DNA of 64,000 nt from Actinomadura spongiicola. Its GTDB lineage: Bacteria > Actinomycetota > Actinomycetes > Streptosporangiales > Streptosporangiaceae. Below, in pieces: positions 17,714 through 25,265 of this stretch. The translations under genes and the position numbers were made by a program. Location of the stretch: positions 124,001 through 188,000 of the forward strand of contig NZ_QVNQ01000010.1 in NCBI RefSeq assembly GCF_003432485.1. The letters are read 5' to 3'. Every line of letters starts with the position of its first letter. The stretch's first letter is position 1. The notes beneath the pieces were generated by a model. It saw nothing but the letters and a program-made list of their open reading frames with translations. It had not been told where the DNA came from and searched no databases.

Positions 17714-18394
17714 TCATGCTGCCACCAGTTTCTTGACCACAGACGTGAAGAAGCCGAGACCGTCCGTGGACGGGCCCGTCAGTGACTCCACGGCGTGCTC
17801 CGGGTGGGGCATGAGACCGACCACATTGCCGGCTTCGTTGCAGATGCCGGCGATGTCGTCGAGGGATCCGTTGGGGTTGAGGTCGACGTACCGGGCGACG
17901 ATGCGGCCGGTGTCGGCCAGCTCCGTCAGGGTCTCCCGATCGGCGGTGTAGCGGCCGTCCCGGTTCTTGATCGGGATCACCAGCTCCTGGCCTTCCCGAT
18001 ATTCGCTCGTCCACGCGGTGTCGGCGTTCTCCACCCTGAGACGCTGGTCACGGCACACGAAGTGCAGGCCCGCGTTCGGCAGCAGCGCCCCGGGCAGCAG
18101 GTGCGACTCGCACAGCACCTGGAAGCCGTTGCAGATGCCGAGGATCGGCAGGCCGGCGCCGGCGGCGGCGGTCAGTTCGGTCATCAGCGGCGCGAAGCGG
18201 GCGATCGCTCCGGCCCGCAGGTAGTCACCGTAGGAGAACCCACCGGGGAGAACGACGGCGTCGACTCCACGCAGGTCGTGGTCGCCGTGCCAGAGCACGA
18301 CCGGTTCCGCGCCGGCCAACCGGACGGCGCGTGCGGCGTCCTTGTCGTCGAGCGAACCGGGGAAGGTGATGATCCCCACCCGGGCAGCGTCCAT
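17714..18394 (-). CDS. purQ: FGAM synthase glutamine amidotransferase subunit
   Basis: 226 residues. Class I amidotransferase releasing ammonia from glutamine for PurL. Triad visible: nucleophile Cys88 in [13 protein letters not shown], and His197/Glu199 in MPHPEHAVE. Also [11 protein letters not shown] at the start and [15 protein letters not shown] (oxyanion strand). Normal length. 49 bp upstream of purL, and behind the GHKL gene by 93 bp, all on one strand. Confidence 0.96.
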   Translation of the reverse strand: MDAARVGIITFPGSLDDKDAARAVRLAGAEPVVLWHGDHDLRGVDAVVLPGGFSYGDYLRAGAIARFAPLMTELTAAAGAGLPILGICNGFQVLCESHLLPGALLPNAGLHFVCRDQRLRVENADTAWTSEYREGQELVIPIKNRDGRYTADRETLTELADTGRIVARYVDLNPNGSLDDIAGICNEAGNVVGLMPHPEHAVESLTGPSTDGLGFFTSVVKKLVAA

Positions 18395-18487
18395 CTGTCT
18401 GTTCCTCCGAAATGAGGGGCGGCCGGGACGGGCGGGTCGTACCGCCGATCACCCCGATGCGCGTCACATCCCCCGCGCGCAACCAAT

Positions 18488-18937
18488 CTACCCGGCGCTA
18501 CGGCTGAGTCGGCGGTCGAGGCGCCGGACCAGTGCCTCATCACGCCAGGTCAGGCGCTTCCGCAGGTGGACGATGGTGCCCCGGTCGGGTGATGAGTCGA
18601 TGTCCAGGTCGTCCACCAGAGCACGCATGATCTTAATGCCGCGGCCGGATTCGCTCAAAATCCCCCGTTCTCCGGGGGCCGGCCGGGGGCCGCCGCGACC
18701 CCAGTCCATGATCTTCAGTGTGCAGACGCCCTCGTCGACCCGTCCGACCACCACGTACTCGCCGGTCGCGCGGGCGTGCTGGACGGCGTTCGTGCAGGCC
18801 TCGGAGAGGGCGACCAGAACGTCGTCGACGCAGTCGGTGGCGACGCCCATTCCCCGGAGCGCGTGTCCCACCACCCGTCGGACCACCGGGATGCTCGGCT
18901 CCTCGCGCGGCAGCGAGAGCGAGAATCTCATATCCAC
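18488..18937 (-). CDS. GHKL ATP-binding protein, anti-sigma-factor (RsbW/SpoIIAB) type
   Basis: 149 residues holding a single HATPase_c_2 domain: N-box ALSEACTNAVQHA (Asn50), G1-box IMDWGRGGP and G2-box ESGRGIKIMRALVDD. Proteins of this kind are serine kinases that phosphorylate anti-sigma antagonists or hold a sigma factor; in actinomycetes many are stand-alone with unknown partners. No sigma or STAS gene is adjacent; the PP2C phosphatase at 58.8 kb could act in such a circuit, but that is speculation. It is placed between purS and purQ. Start GTG 18937 (or ATG 18931) after GAGGTG. Confidence 0.85.
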   Translation of the reverse strand: MDMRFSLSLPREEPSIPVVRRVVGHALRGMGVATDCVDDVLVALSEACTNAVQHARATGEYVVVGRVDEGVCTLKIMDWGRGGPRPAPGERGILSESGRGIKIMRALVDDLDIDSSPDRGTIVHLRKRLTWRDEALVRRLDRRLSRSAG

Positions 18938-18959
18938 CCGGACACCTCGTGTCAGCTCC

Positions 18960-19041
18960 GGAAATGTTCCCGACGGTCCCCCGACCCCGGAGCGTGCTCG
19001 ACGACTTCGACGCAGCTAACACTTCCCCCGCGGAATGTTCC
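18960..19041. promoter_or_regulatory. Two similar dyads upstream of the GHKL gene
   Basis: GGAAATGTTCC (18960-18970) and GGAATGTTCC (19032-19041) share arms GGAA/TTCC and lie 23-105 bp before the GHKL start, in the 232-bp gap after purS. Repetition of a dyad in one gap suggests an operator; the binding protein is unknown. Confidence 0.4.
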
Positions 19042-19169
19042 GTAATCGCTATACTCCCGGGCCCTCCGCAGAGGACTCGTCGCCGGCCGGCTCACGGGCG
19101 GCGCCGCTTGGAACGCGCCAATGCGGGTTATCGCCGAACGCTATTCCTTGCTATTTCTGGTCAAGACGG

Positions 19170-19412
19170 TCAGATAACGCGAACTTCGTAGTTCTCGATG
19201 ACGGGGTTGGCCAGCAACGTCTCGGCGATCTTGCCGACCCGCTCCAGGGCCGCCTCGTCGGCCTCGCCCTCCAGCTCCACCTCGAACCGCTTGCCCTGGC
19301 GGACGGCGACGACCCCGTCAAAGCCCATCTGCGGCAACTTCCGGGCGATCGCCTGCCCTTGCGGGTCGAGGATCTCCGGCTTGAGCATGACGTCGACGAC
19401 GACACGCGCCAT
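19170..19412 (-). CDS. purS: FGAM synthase subunit PurS
   Basis: 80 residues, normal size. Small structural subunit that joins PurL and PurQ and helps pass ammonia. Sequence features: VVVDVMLKPEILDPQGQAIARKL at the start (cited in part: KPEILDPQG), then GFDGVVAVRQGKRFEVEL and LLANPVIENYEV, all diagnostic. ATG 19412 has AGAGGGGG upstream. First gene of the purS - GHKL - purQ - purL series; the GHKL gene may have its own promoter. Confidence 0.95.
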   Translation of the reverse strand: MARVVVDVMLKPEILDPQGQAIARKLPQMGFDGVVAVRQGKRFEVELEGEADEAALERVGKIAETLLANPVIENYEVRVI

Positions 19413-19509
19413 GGCCGCCCCCTCTATGATCAGCGCTTTTCCTTACGATCCTGAAGCGTACGGCACCATTTGCCCATCACGAACCAGCCGCACCCCCCGG
19501 AGCCGCCCG

Positions 19510-21129
19510 ATGAACATCGAGGACCTGACCCCCGCGGAGCGCCGTCTCTGGGCGGCGTTTCCGAAGGGCGAATCGGTCGACCTGTCGTCCGGTGACCCCG
19601 CCTACGACGACATCGGCCAGTCCGACCAGTGGGGACACGAGCGGGTGGTCAGGGCGGAGGTCCTTGTCGCGTTGCTCGTCGGGGCCGTGGAGTCCGAGCC
19701 GGGGCAGGTCGCGGCCGTCCGGCTCGGCGGCGCCCGCATCACCGGCTCGTTGAACCTCGGTCACGCGGAGGTCAGCGTTCCGCTGGCGCTCACCGGCTGC
19801 TCGTTCGACGAGGCGCCGCACCTGTACTGGGCGAGCATGAACAGCGTCCATCTGATGCGCTGCCGCCTGCCGGGTCTGATCGCGTCCGGGACGCGCGTCG
19901 ACGGGCATCTGTGGCTGGAGGGCAGCCGGATCAGCGGCGGCCTGTGGCTGGACGGCGCGAACATCACCGGCATCCTGAACATGTCGGGCGTCCAGTTGAG
20001 CAACCCGGGCGGGGACGCGCTGCTCGCCGACCGCCTCACCGTCGAGGCCAACGTGTACTGCGACCAGGGCTTCAGCTCCACCGGCGAGGTCCGGTTGCCC
20101 GGCGCCACGGTCGGCGGCCAGCTGATCTTCCGGGGGGCGCGGCTGCACAACCCGTCCGGCGCGGCCCTGTACGCCAGCCGCCTGAACGTGGCGGCGAACG
20201 TGTTCTGCGACGGCGGGTTCAGCGCCGAGGGCGAGGTGCGGCTGCGCGGTGCCACGGTCGGCGGGTACCTGTCGTTCGTCGGCGCGCGGCTGTCGGCGCC
20301 GCAGCGCACGGCCCTGAACGCCGACGACCTGACCGTCGAGACCGACATCTACTGTTCGGACGGCTTCTCGGCCGTCGGCACCGTCAGCTTCTCCGGCGCC
20401 CGCGTCACCGGGCAGCTCAGCTTCCGGGACGCCCACCTGCGACACGACCAGGGGACGGCCCTCAGCCTCCAGCGCGTCCAGGCCGAGGAGCTGCTGCTGC
20501 GCACCGCCGAGCCGATCCACGGCACCGCCGACCTGTCCTACGCCCGGATCAACCTGTTGCGGGACGACGCGTCCTCCTGGCCGGAGCGGCTCCAGCTCGA
20601 CGGCCTCCAGTACGAGACCCTCGATCCGCCGCTCACCGCCCGCGAGCGCCTCGCCTGGCTGCGCCGCGACACCGACGGTTACGCGCCGCAGCCCTACGAG
20701 CGGCTCGCGCAGACGTACCGGTCCCTCGGCCTGGACGCCGACGGACGGTCCGTCCTGCTGGCCAAGGCCCGGGACCGGCGCAAGACGCAGGGCATGTCCC
20801 GCAAGGTCATCGGCTTCTTGCAGGACGGTCTGGTCGGCTACGGCTACCGTCCGTTCCGCGCGGCGAGCTGGCTGATCGGCCTGCTCGCGTTCGGAACGAT
20901 CGTCTTCTCCCTGCACAAGCCGGATGTACTGGACACCGGTCAGAAGCCGCATTTCAATGCGTTCTTCTACACACTGGACCTTCTTCTCCCCATCGGCACC
21001 CTGGGGCAGGAGATGGCGTTCGCGCCCAAGGGCGTCTACCAGTGGATCGCCAACTTCATCGTCGCGGGCGGGCTCGTCCTCGGCCTGACCGTCGCCGCGG
21101 GCGTGACCAGGGCCCTTTCCCGCGAATAA
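19510..21129 (+). CDS. Pentapeptide-like repeat membrane protein (paralogue 1 of 3)
   Basis: 539 residues. It begins LTPAERRLWAAFPKGE. A long region of about 20-residue beta coils follows (LRGATVGGYLSFVGARL, VSFSGARVTGQLSFRDAHL, each with a G-A-x-x-x-G-x-L core), as in a right-handed quadrilateral helix. Then comes a helical, TPR-like stretch (YERLAQTYRSLGLDADGR), and the C-terminus has two membrane helices (AASWLIGLLAFGTIVFSL and IVAGGLVLGLTVAAGV) around LLLPIGTLGQEMAF. Homologues are often labelled membrane-associated oxidoreductases, for which I see no cofactor motif. The closest relative here is at 39.0 kb; a more distant one is at 54.8 kb. Function unknown. ATG 19510 fits the paralogue's start. 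Confidence 0.8.
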   Translation: MNIEDLTPAERRLWAAFPKGESVDLSSGDPAYDDIGQSDQWGHERVVRAEVLVALLVGAVESEPGQVAAVRLGGARITGSLNLGHAEVSVPLALTGCSFDEAPHLYWASMNSVHLMRCRLPGLIASGTRVDGHLWLEGSRISGGLWLDGANITGILNMSGVQLSNPGGDALLADRLTVEANVYCDQGFSSTGEVRLPGATVGGQLIFRGARLHNPSGAALYASRLNVAANVFCDGGFSAEGEVRLRGATVGGYLSFVGARLSAPQRTALNADDLTVETDIYCSDGFSAVGTVSFSGARVTGQLSFRDAHLRHDQGTALSLQRVQAEELLLRTAEPIHGTADLSYARINLLRDDASSWPERLQLDGLQYETLDPPLTARERLAWLRRDTDGYAPQPYERLAQTYRSLGLDADGRSVLLAKARDRRKTQGMSRKVIGFLQDGLVGYGYRPFRAASWLIGLLAFGTIVFSLHKPDVLDTGQKPHFNAFFYTLDLLLPIGTLGQEMAFAPKGVYQWIANFIVAGGLVLGLTVAAGVTRALSRE

Positions 21130-21217
21130 CCAGTGCGTCCCCGGGGAAACGAGTGGGATGCGTCACGTTTGCGTCAGGGAAGTGAGCCGGGGGTAGAGAC
21201 CCGGGTGGCGGGACTTG

Positions 21218-21234
21218 CATCACAGGGTGTGATG
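21218..21234. promoter_or_regulatory. 17-bp palindrome upstream of the bkd operon
   Basis: Perfect arms CATCACA / TGTGATG around GGG, 111 bp before the E1-alpha start. A regulator site for the operon is the simple reading (Lrp/AsnC-type BkdR and Crp-type proteins are candidates from other species). The assignment is inference. Confidence 0.5.
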
Positions 21235-21344
21235 TCTGCCACGATGGCATAAGCGGCTTTCGTCCCTTACCGGGGCCGGGAGCCGTTGGCATCGGCCACC
21301 GCACGGCGATCCCGTGCGCCGGCCCCGAACGAGGAGTGTCATCG

Positions 21345-22475
21345 ATGACGATCGACTCCGTGCGCGGCGCGCCCGACACCCCCGAGCTCGCCGAACCTGA
21401 GCTCGTCCAACTGCTCACCCCCGAAGGAGAGCGCGTCGAGCATCCCGACTACCCCCTGGACCTCAGTGCCGAGGAGGTACGCGACCTCTATCGCGATCTG
21501 GTGATCGTCCGGCGCCTCGACCTGGAGTCCGTGGCGCTCACCCGGCAGGGCGAACTGGGCCTGTGGCCGTCGCTGCTCGGCCAGGAGGCCGCGCAGATCG
21601 GGTCGGGACGCGCCCTGTCCGAGAACGACATGGCGTTCCCCACCTACCGGGAACACGGCGTCGCCTGGTGCAGGGGCGTCGACCACCTCAACATGGTCGG
21701 GCTGTTCCGCGGCGTCAGCCACGGCGGCTGGGACCCGGCCGAGCACAACTTCCACCTGTACACGGTCGTGATCGGCGCGCAGACGCTGCACGCGACGGGC
21801 TACGCGATGGGCGTCCAGCGGGACGGCGTCGTCGGCACACCGTCGGCGACCGCGACCATCGCCTACTTCGGTGACGGGGCGACCTCCCAGGGCGACGTGA
21901 ACGAGTCGTTCGTGTTCGCCTCCGTGTTCAACGCGCCGATCGTGTTCTTCTGCCAGAACAACCAGTGGGCCATCTCCGAACCGCTCGAACGGCAGTCGCG
22001 GATCCCGCTCTACCAGAGGGCGCAGGGGTACGGGTTCCCGGGCCTGCGTGTGGACGGCAACGACGTGTTCGCCTGTCTGGCCGTGACGAGGAAGGCCCTG
22101 GAGAACGCCAGGGAGGGGCAGGGCCCGACGCTCATCGAGGCGTTCACGTACCGGATGGGCGCCCACACGACCACGGACGATCCCACGCGCTACCGGCTGA
22201 AGGCCGAAGAGGAGGCGTGGAAGCTCAAGGACCCGATCGAGCGGGTCAAGGCGTACCTGGTCCGCAACGACTACGCGGACACGGGCTACTTCGACAAGGT
22301 CGAGGACGAGGCCAAGCAGCTGGCGCGGGACCTGCGCAACAGATGCCTGTCCCTGCCCGACCCGAAGCCCCTGACGATGTTCGACCACGTCTATGCGGAG
22401 CATCATCCATTGATGACCGAGGAGCAGGAGCAGTTCGCCGCCTACCTGGCGTCGTTCGAGGAGGAGGCGAAGTGA
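21345..22475 (+). CDS. bkdA: Branched-chain 2-oxoacid dehydrogenase E1 alpha subunit (pyruvate dehydrogenase-like)
   Basis: 376 residues. Thiamine-diphosphate subunit that decarboxylates the 2-oxoacid. TPP motif from YFGDGATSQGDVNESF (about 174-189) to FCQNNQWAISEP; also GQEAAQIGSG, FPTYREHGVAWCRG and YRMGAHTTTDDPTRY with the phosphorylation-loop region. The N-terminal LVQLLTPEGERVEHPDYPLD is the form I recall for Streptomyces BkdA2 rather than for mycobacterial pyruvate dehydrogenase. Automated tools may call it PdhA; substrate choice cannot be read with certainty. ATG 21345 has AGGAG eight bases upstream. First of three overlapping genes. Confidence 0.88.
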   Translation: MTIDSVRGAPDTPELAEPELVQLLTPEGERVEHPDYPLDLSAEEVRDLYRDLVIVRRLDLESVALTRQGELGLWPSLLGQEAAQIGSGRALSENDMAFPTYREHGVAWCRGVDHLNMVGLFRGVSHGGWDPAEHNFHLYTVVIGAQTLHATGYAMGVQRDGVVGTPSATATIAYFGDGATSQGDVNESFVFASVFNAPIVFFCQNNQWAISEPLERQSRIPLYQRAQGYGFPGLRVDGNDVFACLAVTRKALENAREGQGPTLIEAFTYRMGAHTTTDDPTRYRLKAEEEAWKLKDPIERVKAYLVRNDYADTGYFDKVEDEAKQLARDLRNRCLSLPDPKPLTMFDHVYAEHHPLMTEEQEQFAAYLASFEEEAK

Positions 22476-23449
22476 CCACGCTCACCCTCGGTAAGGCCAT
22501 GAACGAGGGCCTGCGCAAGGCCCTGGAGAACGACCCGAAGGTCCTCGTCATGGGCGAGGACGTCGGCAAGCTCGGCGGCGTCTTCCGGGTCACGGACGGC
22601 CTCCAGAAGGACTTCGGCGAGGAACGCGTCATCGACACGCCGCTGGCGGAGTCCGGCATCGTCGGAACCGCGATCGGGCTCGCGCTGCGCGGCTACCGGC
22701 CCATCGTCGAGATCCAGTTCGACGGGTTCGTGTTCCCCGCCGCCGACCAGATCATCACCCAGCTCGCGAAGATGCGGATGCGGTCGCTCGGCGCGCTGTC
22801 GCTGCCGGTCGTGATCCGAATTCCGTGCGGCGGCGGCATCGGCGCGGTGGAGCACCACTCGGAGTCGCCCGAGGCGTACTTCACGCACACGCCCGGCCTG
22901 CGGGTCGTGACGTGCTCCAACCCGGTGGACGCGTACACGATGATCCAGCAGTCGGTGCTGTCCCCCGACCCGGTGATCTTCTTCGAGCCGAAGCGGCGCT
23001 ACTGGGACAAGGCCGAGGTCGACGTCGAGTCGGCGCCGAGCGACTGGACGCCGCTGCACCAGGCCCGGATCGTCCACCCGGGCGAGCACGCGACGCTGCT
23101 GGCGTACGGCCCCTCGGTGAAGACGTGCCTGGAGGCCGCGGCCGCCGACGAGGGACGTTCCCTTGAGGTCATCGACCTGCGCTCGCTCAGCCCGCTCGAC
23201 ATCGACACCGTCGTCGAGTCCGTGAACCGGACGGGACGGTGCGTCGTCGTGCACGAGGCGCCGGTGTTCAACGGGTTCGGCGCCGAACTCGCCGCGCGGA
23301 TCACCGAGCGGTGCTTCTACCGGCTGGAGTCGCCGGTACTCCGCGTCGGCGGGTTCTCCACGCCGTACCCGCCGTCCCGCAACGAGGACGACTACCTGCC
23401 CGACCTCGACCGCATCCTGGACGCGGTCGACCGGACCTTCGCGTGGTGA
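22472..23449 (+). CDS. bkdB: Branched-chain 2-oxoacid dehydrogenase E1 beta subunit
   Basis: 325 residues. Transketolase-like subunit completing the E1 heterotetramer. Seen: TLGKAMNEGLRKALENDP, VMGEDVGKLGGVFRVT (TPP-contacting Glu), PLAESGIVGTAIGLALRGYRP, IRIPCGGGIGAVEHHSES and the C-terminal DLRSLSPLDIDTV and EAPVFNGFGAEL. Length normal. GTG 22472 overlaps the E1-alpha stop (GTGA), and its own stop overlaps the E2 start in the same way. Confidence 0.93.
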   Translation: MTTLTLGKAMNEGLRKALENDPKVLVMGEDVGKLGGVFRVTDGLQKDFGEERVIDTPLAESGIVGTAIGLALRGYRPIVEIQFDGFVFPAADQIITQLAKMRMRSLGALSLPVVIRIPCGGGIGAVEHHSESPEAYFTHTPGLRVVTCSNPVDAYTMIQQSVLSPDPVIFFEPKRRYWDKAEVDVESAPSDWTPLHQARIVHPGEHATLLAYGPSVKTCLEAAAADEGRSLEVIDLRSLSPLDIDTVVESVNRTGRCVVVHEAPVFNGFGAELAARITERCFYRLESPVLRVGGFSTPYPPSRNEDDYLPDLDRILDAVDRTFAW

Positions 23450-24843
23450 CGCCGGTGAGCCAGCCGAAAATCTTCAACCTGCCGGACGTGGGCGAGGGCC
23501 TGACCGAGGCCGAGATCGTCAAGTGGCATGTCCAGGTGGGCGACACGGTCGAGATCAACGACACCATCGTGGAGATCGAGACCGCGAAGGCGATCGTGGA
23601 ACTGCCCTGTCCGTTCGAGGGCGTGGTGACGGACCTGATGGTCGCCGAGGGCGCGACCGTGGAGGTCGGCGCCCCGATCATCGCCGTGACCGCGGAGGGC
23701 GGGGACGGCGCGGCGGCCCCCGCCTCGGAGACCGCGGCACCTCCGGCGAAGGAGGCCGTCCCGGTCGCCGACGAGCCCGGCATCGTGTCGGCGCCGCCGA
23801 AGGAGCAGCCGAAACGCCAGCCCGTCCTCGTCGGCTACGGCGTTAAGGAGGGGGCGACCAAACGCCGCCCGCGCAAGGCGCCGAACGGAGCACCACCACC
23901 CGTGCCCCCGTCCGCGCCGCCCGCTCGTGAGGCGGCGGTCACCGCACCGCCCGCACCTCGTCCACAGCCTGTGGAAAACGGGATGCCGCTGGCGAAGCCG
24001 CCGGTCCGGAAGATGGCGAAGGACCTCGGCGTGGACCTCGCGACCATCACCGGTTCCGGCCCGCGCGGCTCGATCACGCGGGAGGACGTTCTCGCCGCGC
24101 AGTCCGCGCCCGCCGCGCCCGCCGCCCAGGCCGGTCCGCGTGAGGAGCGGACACCGGTCAAGGGCGTCCGCAAGGCGACCGCGGCGGCCATGTCCCAGTC
24201 GGCGTTCACCGCGCCGCACGTCACCGAGTTCCTCCAGGTGGACGTGACCCGGACGATGGAGACCGTGAGACGGCTCCGCGAACTGCCCGAGTTCGCGGAC
24301 GTGAAGGTCTCCCCGCTGCTGCTGGTGGCGCGTGCGCTGATCACGGCCGTGGCCCGGAACCCGCGGGTGAACGCCACCTGGGTGGACGGCCCGTCCGGCG
24401 CCGAGATCGTCGTGAAACGCTATGTGAACCTCGGGATCGCGGCGGCCACCGACCGGGGCCTGATCGTCCCCAAGGTGAAGGACGCGCAAAACCTCGACCT
24501 GCCCGGCCTCGCCCGCGCCCTGCACGAGCTGGCCGCCAAGGCCCGCGCGGGCAAGGCGTCCCCGGCCGACCTGTCCGACGGCACGATCACGATCACGAAC
24601 GTCGGCGTGTTCGGCGTGGACGCCGGAACCCCGATCCTCACGCCCGGTGAGGCGGCGATCCTCGCGTTCGGCCAGATCCGCGACATGCCGTGGGTGCACG
24701 AGGGCGAGCTGGCGATCCGGAAGGTCACCACGCTGTCGCTGTCGTTCGACCACCGGATCGTGGACGGCGAGCTGGGGTCGCGGGTCCTGCGCGACGTCGG
24801 CGACATGCTGGAGGACCCCGTCCGCATGCTGGCCTGGAGCTGA
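23446..24843 (+). CDS. bkdC: Dihydrolipoamide acyltransferase E2 of the branched-chain complex
   Basis: 465 residues: one lipoyl domain (about 7-83, lipoylated Lys48 in EIETAKAIVEL), a Pro/Ala/Lys linker (85-180), a peripheral-subunit-binding domain (about 187-215, VRKMAKDLGVDLATITGSG), a second linker, and the catalytic acyltransferase domain with active-site H436 in SFDHRIVDGE. Passes the acyl group to CoA, giving isobutyryl-, isovaleryl- or 2-methylbutyryl-CoA. Start GTG 23446 (coupled), with GTG 23455 three codons on as an alternative. E3 is not encoded here. Confidence 0.92.
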   Translation: MTPVSQPKIFNLPDVGEGLTEAEIVKWHVQVGDTVEINDTIVEIETAKAIVELPCPFEGVVTDLMVAEGATVEVGAPIIAVTAEGGDGAAAPASETAAPPAKEAVPVADEPGIVSAPPKEQPKRQPVLVGYGVKEGATKRRPRKAPNGAPPPVPPSAPPAREAAVTAPPAPRPQPVENGMPLAKPPVRKMAKDLGVDLATITGSGPRGSITREDVLAAQSAPAAPAAQAGPREERTPVKGVRKATAAAMSQSAFTAPHVTEFLQVDVTRTMETVRRLRELPEFADVKVSPLLLVARALITAVARNPRVNATWVDGPSGAEIVVKRYVNLGIAAATDRGLIVPKVKDAQNLDLPGLARALHELAAKARAGKASPADLSDGTITITNVGVFGVDAGTPILTPGEAAILAFGQIRDMPWVHEGELAIRKVTTLSLSFDHRIVDGELGSRVLRDVGDMLEDPVRMLAWS

Positions 24844-24849
24844 TCGCAC

Positions 24850-24897
24850 GCTCGCGGGGCCGGTGCCGCGCCACAGGGCGGCACCGGCCCCGCGAGC
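24850..24897. terminator. 20-bp-stem bidirectional terminator
   Basis: Perfect 20-bp inverted repeat (24850-24869 with 24878-24897), 8-nt loop, 6 nt after the E2 stop and 44 nt from the stop of the convergent small membrane gene. The most stable hairpin noticed in the window. Confidence 0.9.
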
Positions 24898-24941
24898 CCT
24901 GTTCAGGGGCGGCGTTCGGAGGCGGGGGTCGGGGGCGCGGT

Positions 24942-25184
24942 TCAGGGGCCGGGCGGGTTGTCGCCGTCGTACAGGCGCTCGTCGCGTCTCGACTGGAACC
25001 GCGGCCCGCGCTGCTGCATCCGGGACATCATCAGCATCTGCAACACGAAGGTCACCCCGCCGACGATGATCAGGATGACGCCGATGATGTGAATGTCCAC
25101 CGGGTCGGTCATCGCGTCCGGTTTGATCGCGAACTTCAGAATCAGCCCGAGAGTGATCGTGAAAACACTGACGCCCAGACCCAT
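24942..25184 (-). CDS. DUF6458-type small membrane protein
   Basis: 80 residues with two hydrophobic helices (GVSVFTITLGLILKFAI and IIGVILIIVGGVTFVLQ) joined by a short acidic loop (PDAMTDPVDIH) and a charged tail (RRDERLYDGD). Widespread in actinobacteria, function unknown to me. ATG 25184 has GGAGG seven bases upstream. Single gene, facing the bkd operon. Confidence 0.8.
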   Translation of the reverse strand: MGLGVSVFTITLGLILKFAIKPDAMTDPVDIHIIGVILIIVGGVTFVLQMLMMSRMQQRGPRFQSRRDERLYDGDNPPGP

Positions 25185-25265
25185 GCGATGACCTCCGCCA
25201 GACGATCCGTGTCCGTGCTCTTTAACTATCCGTTCGGCTCGTCCGTCACACGTCGAAACGATCAC

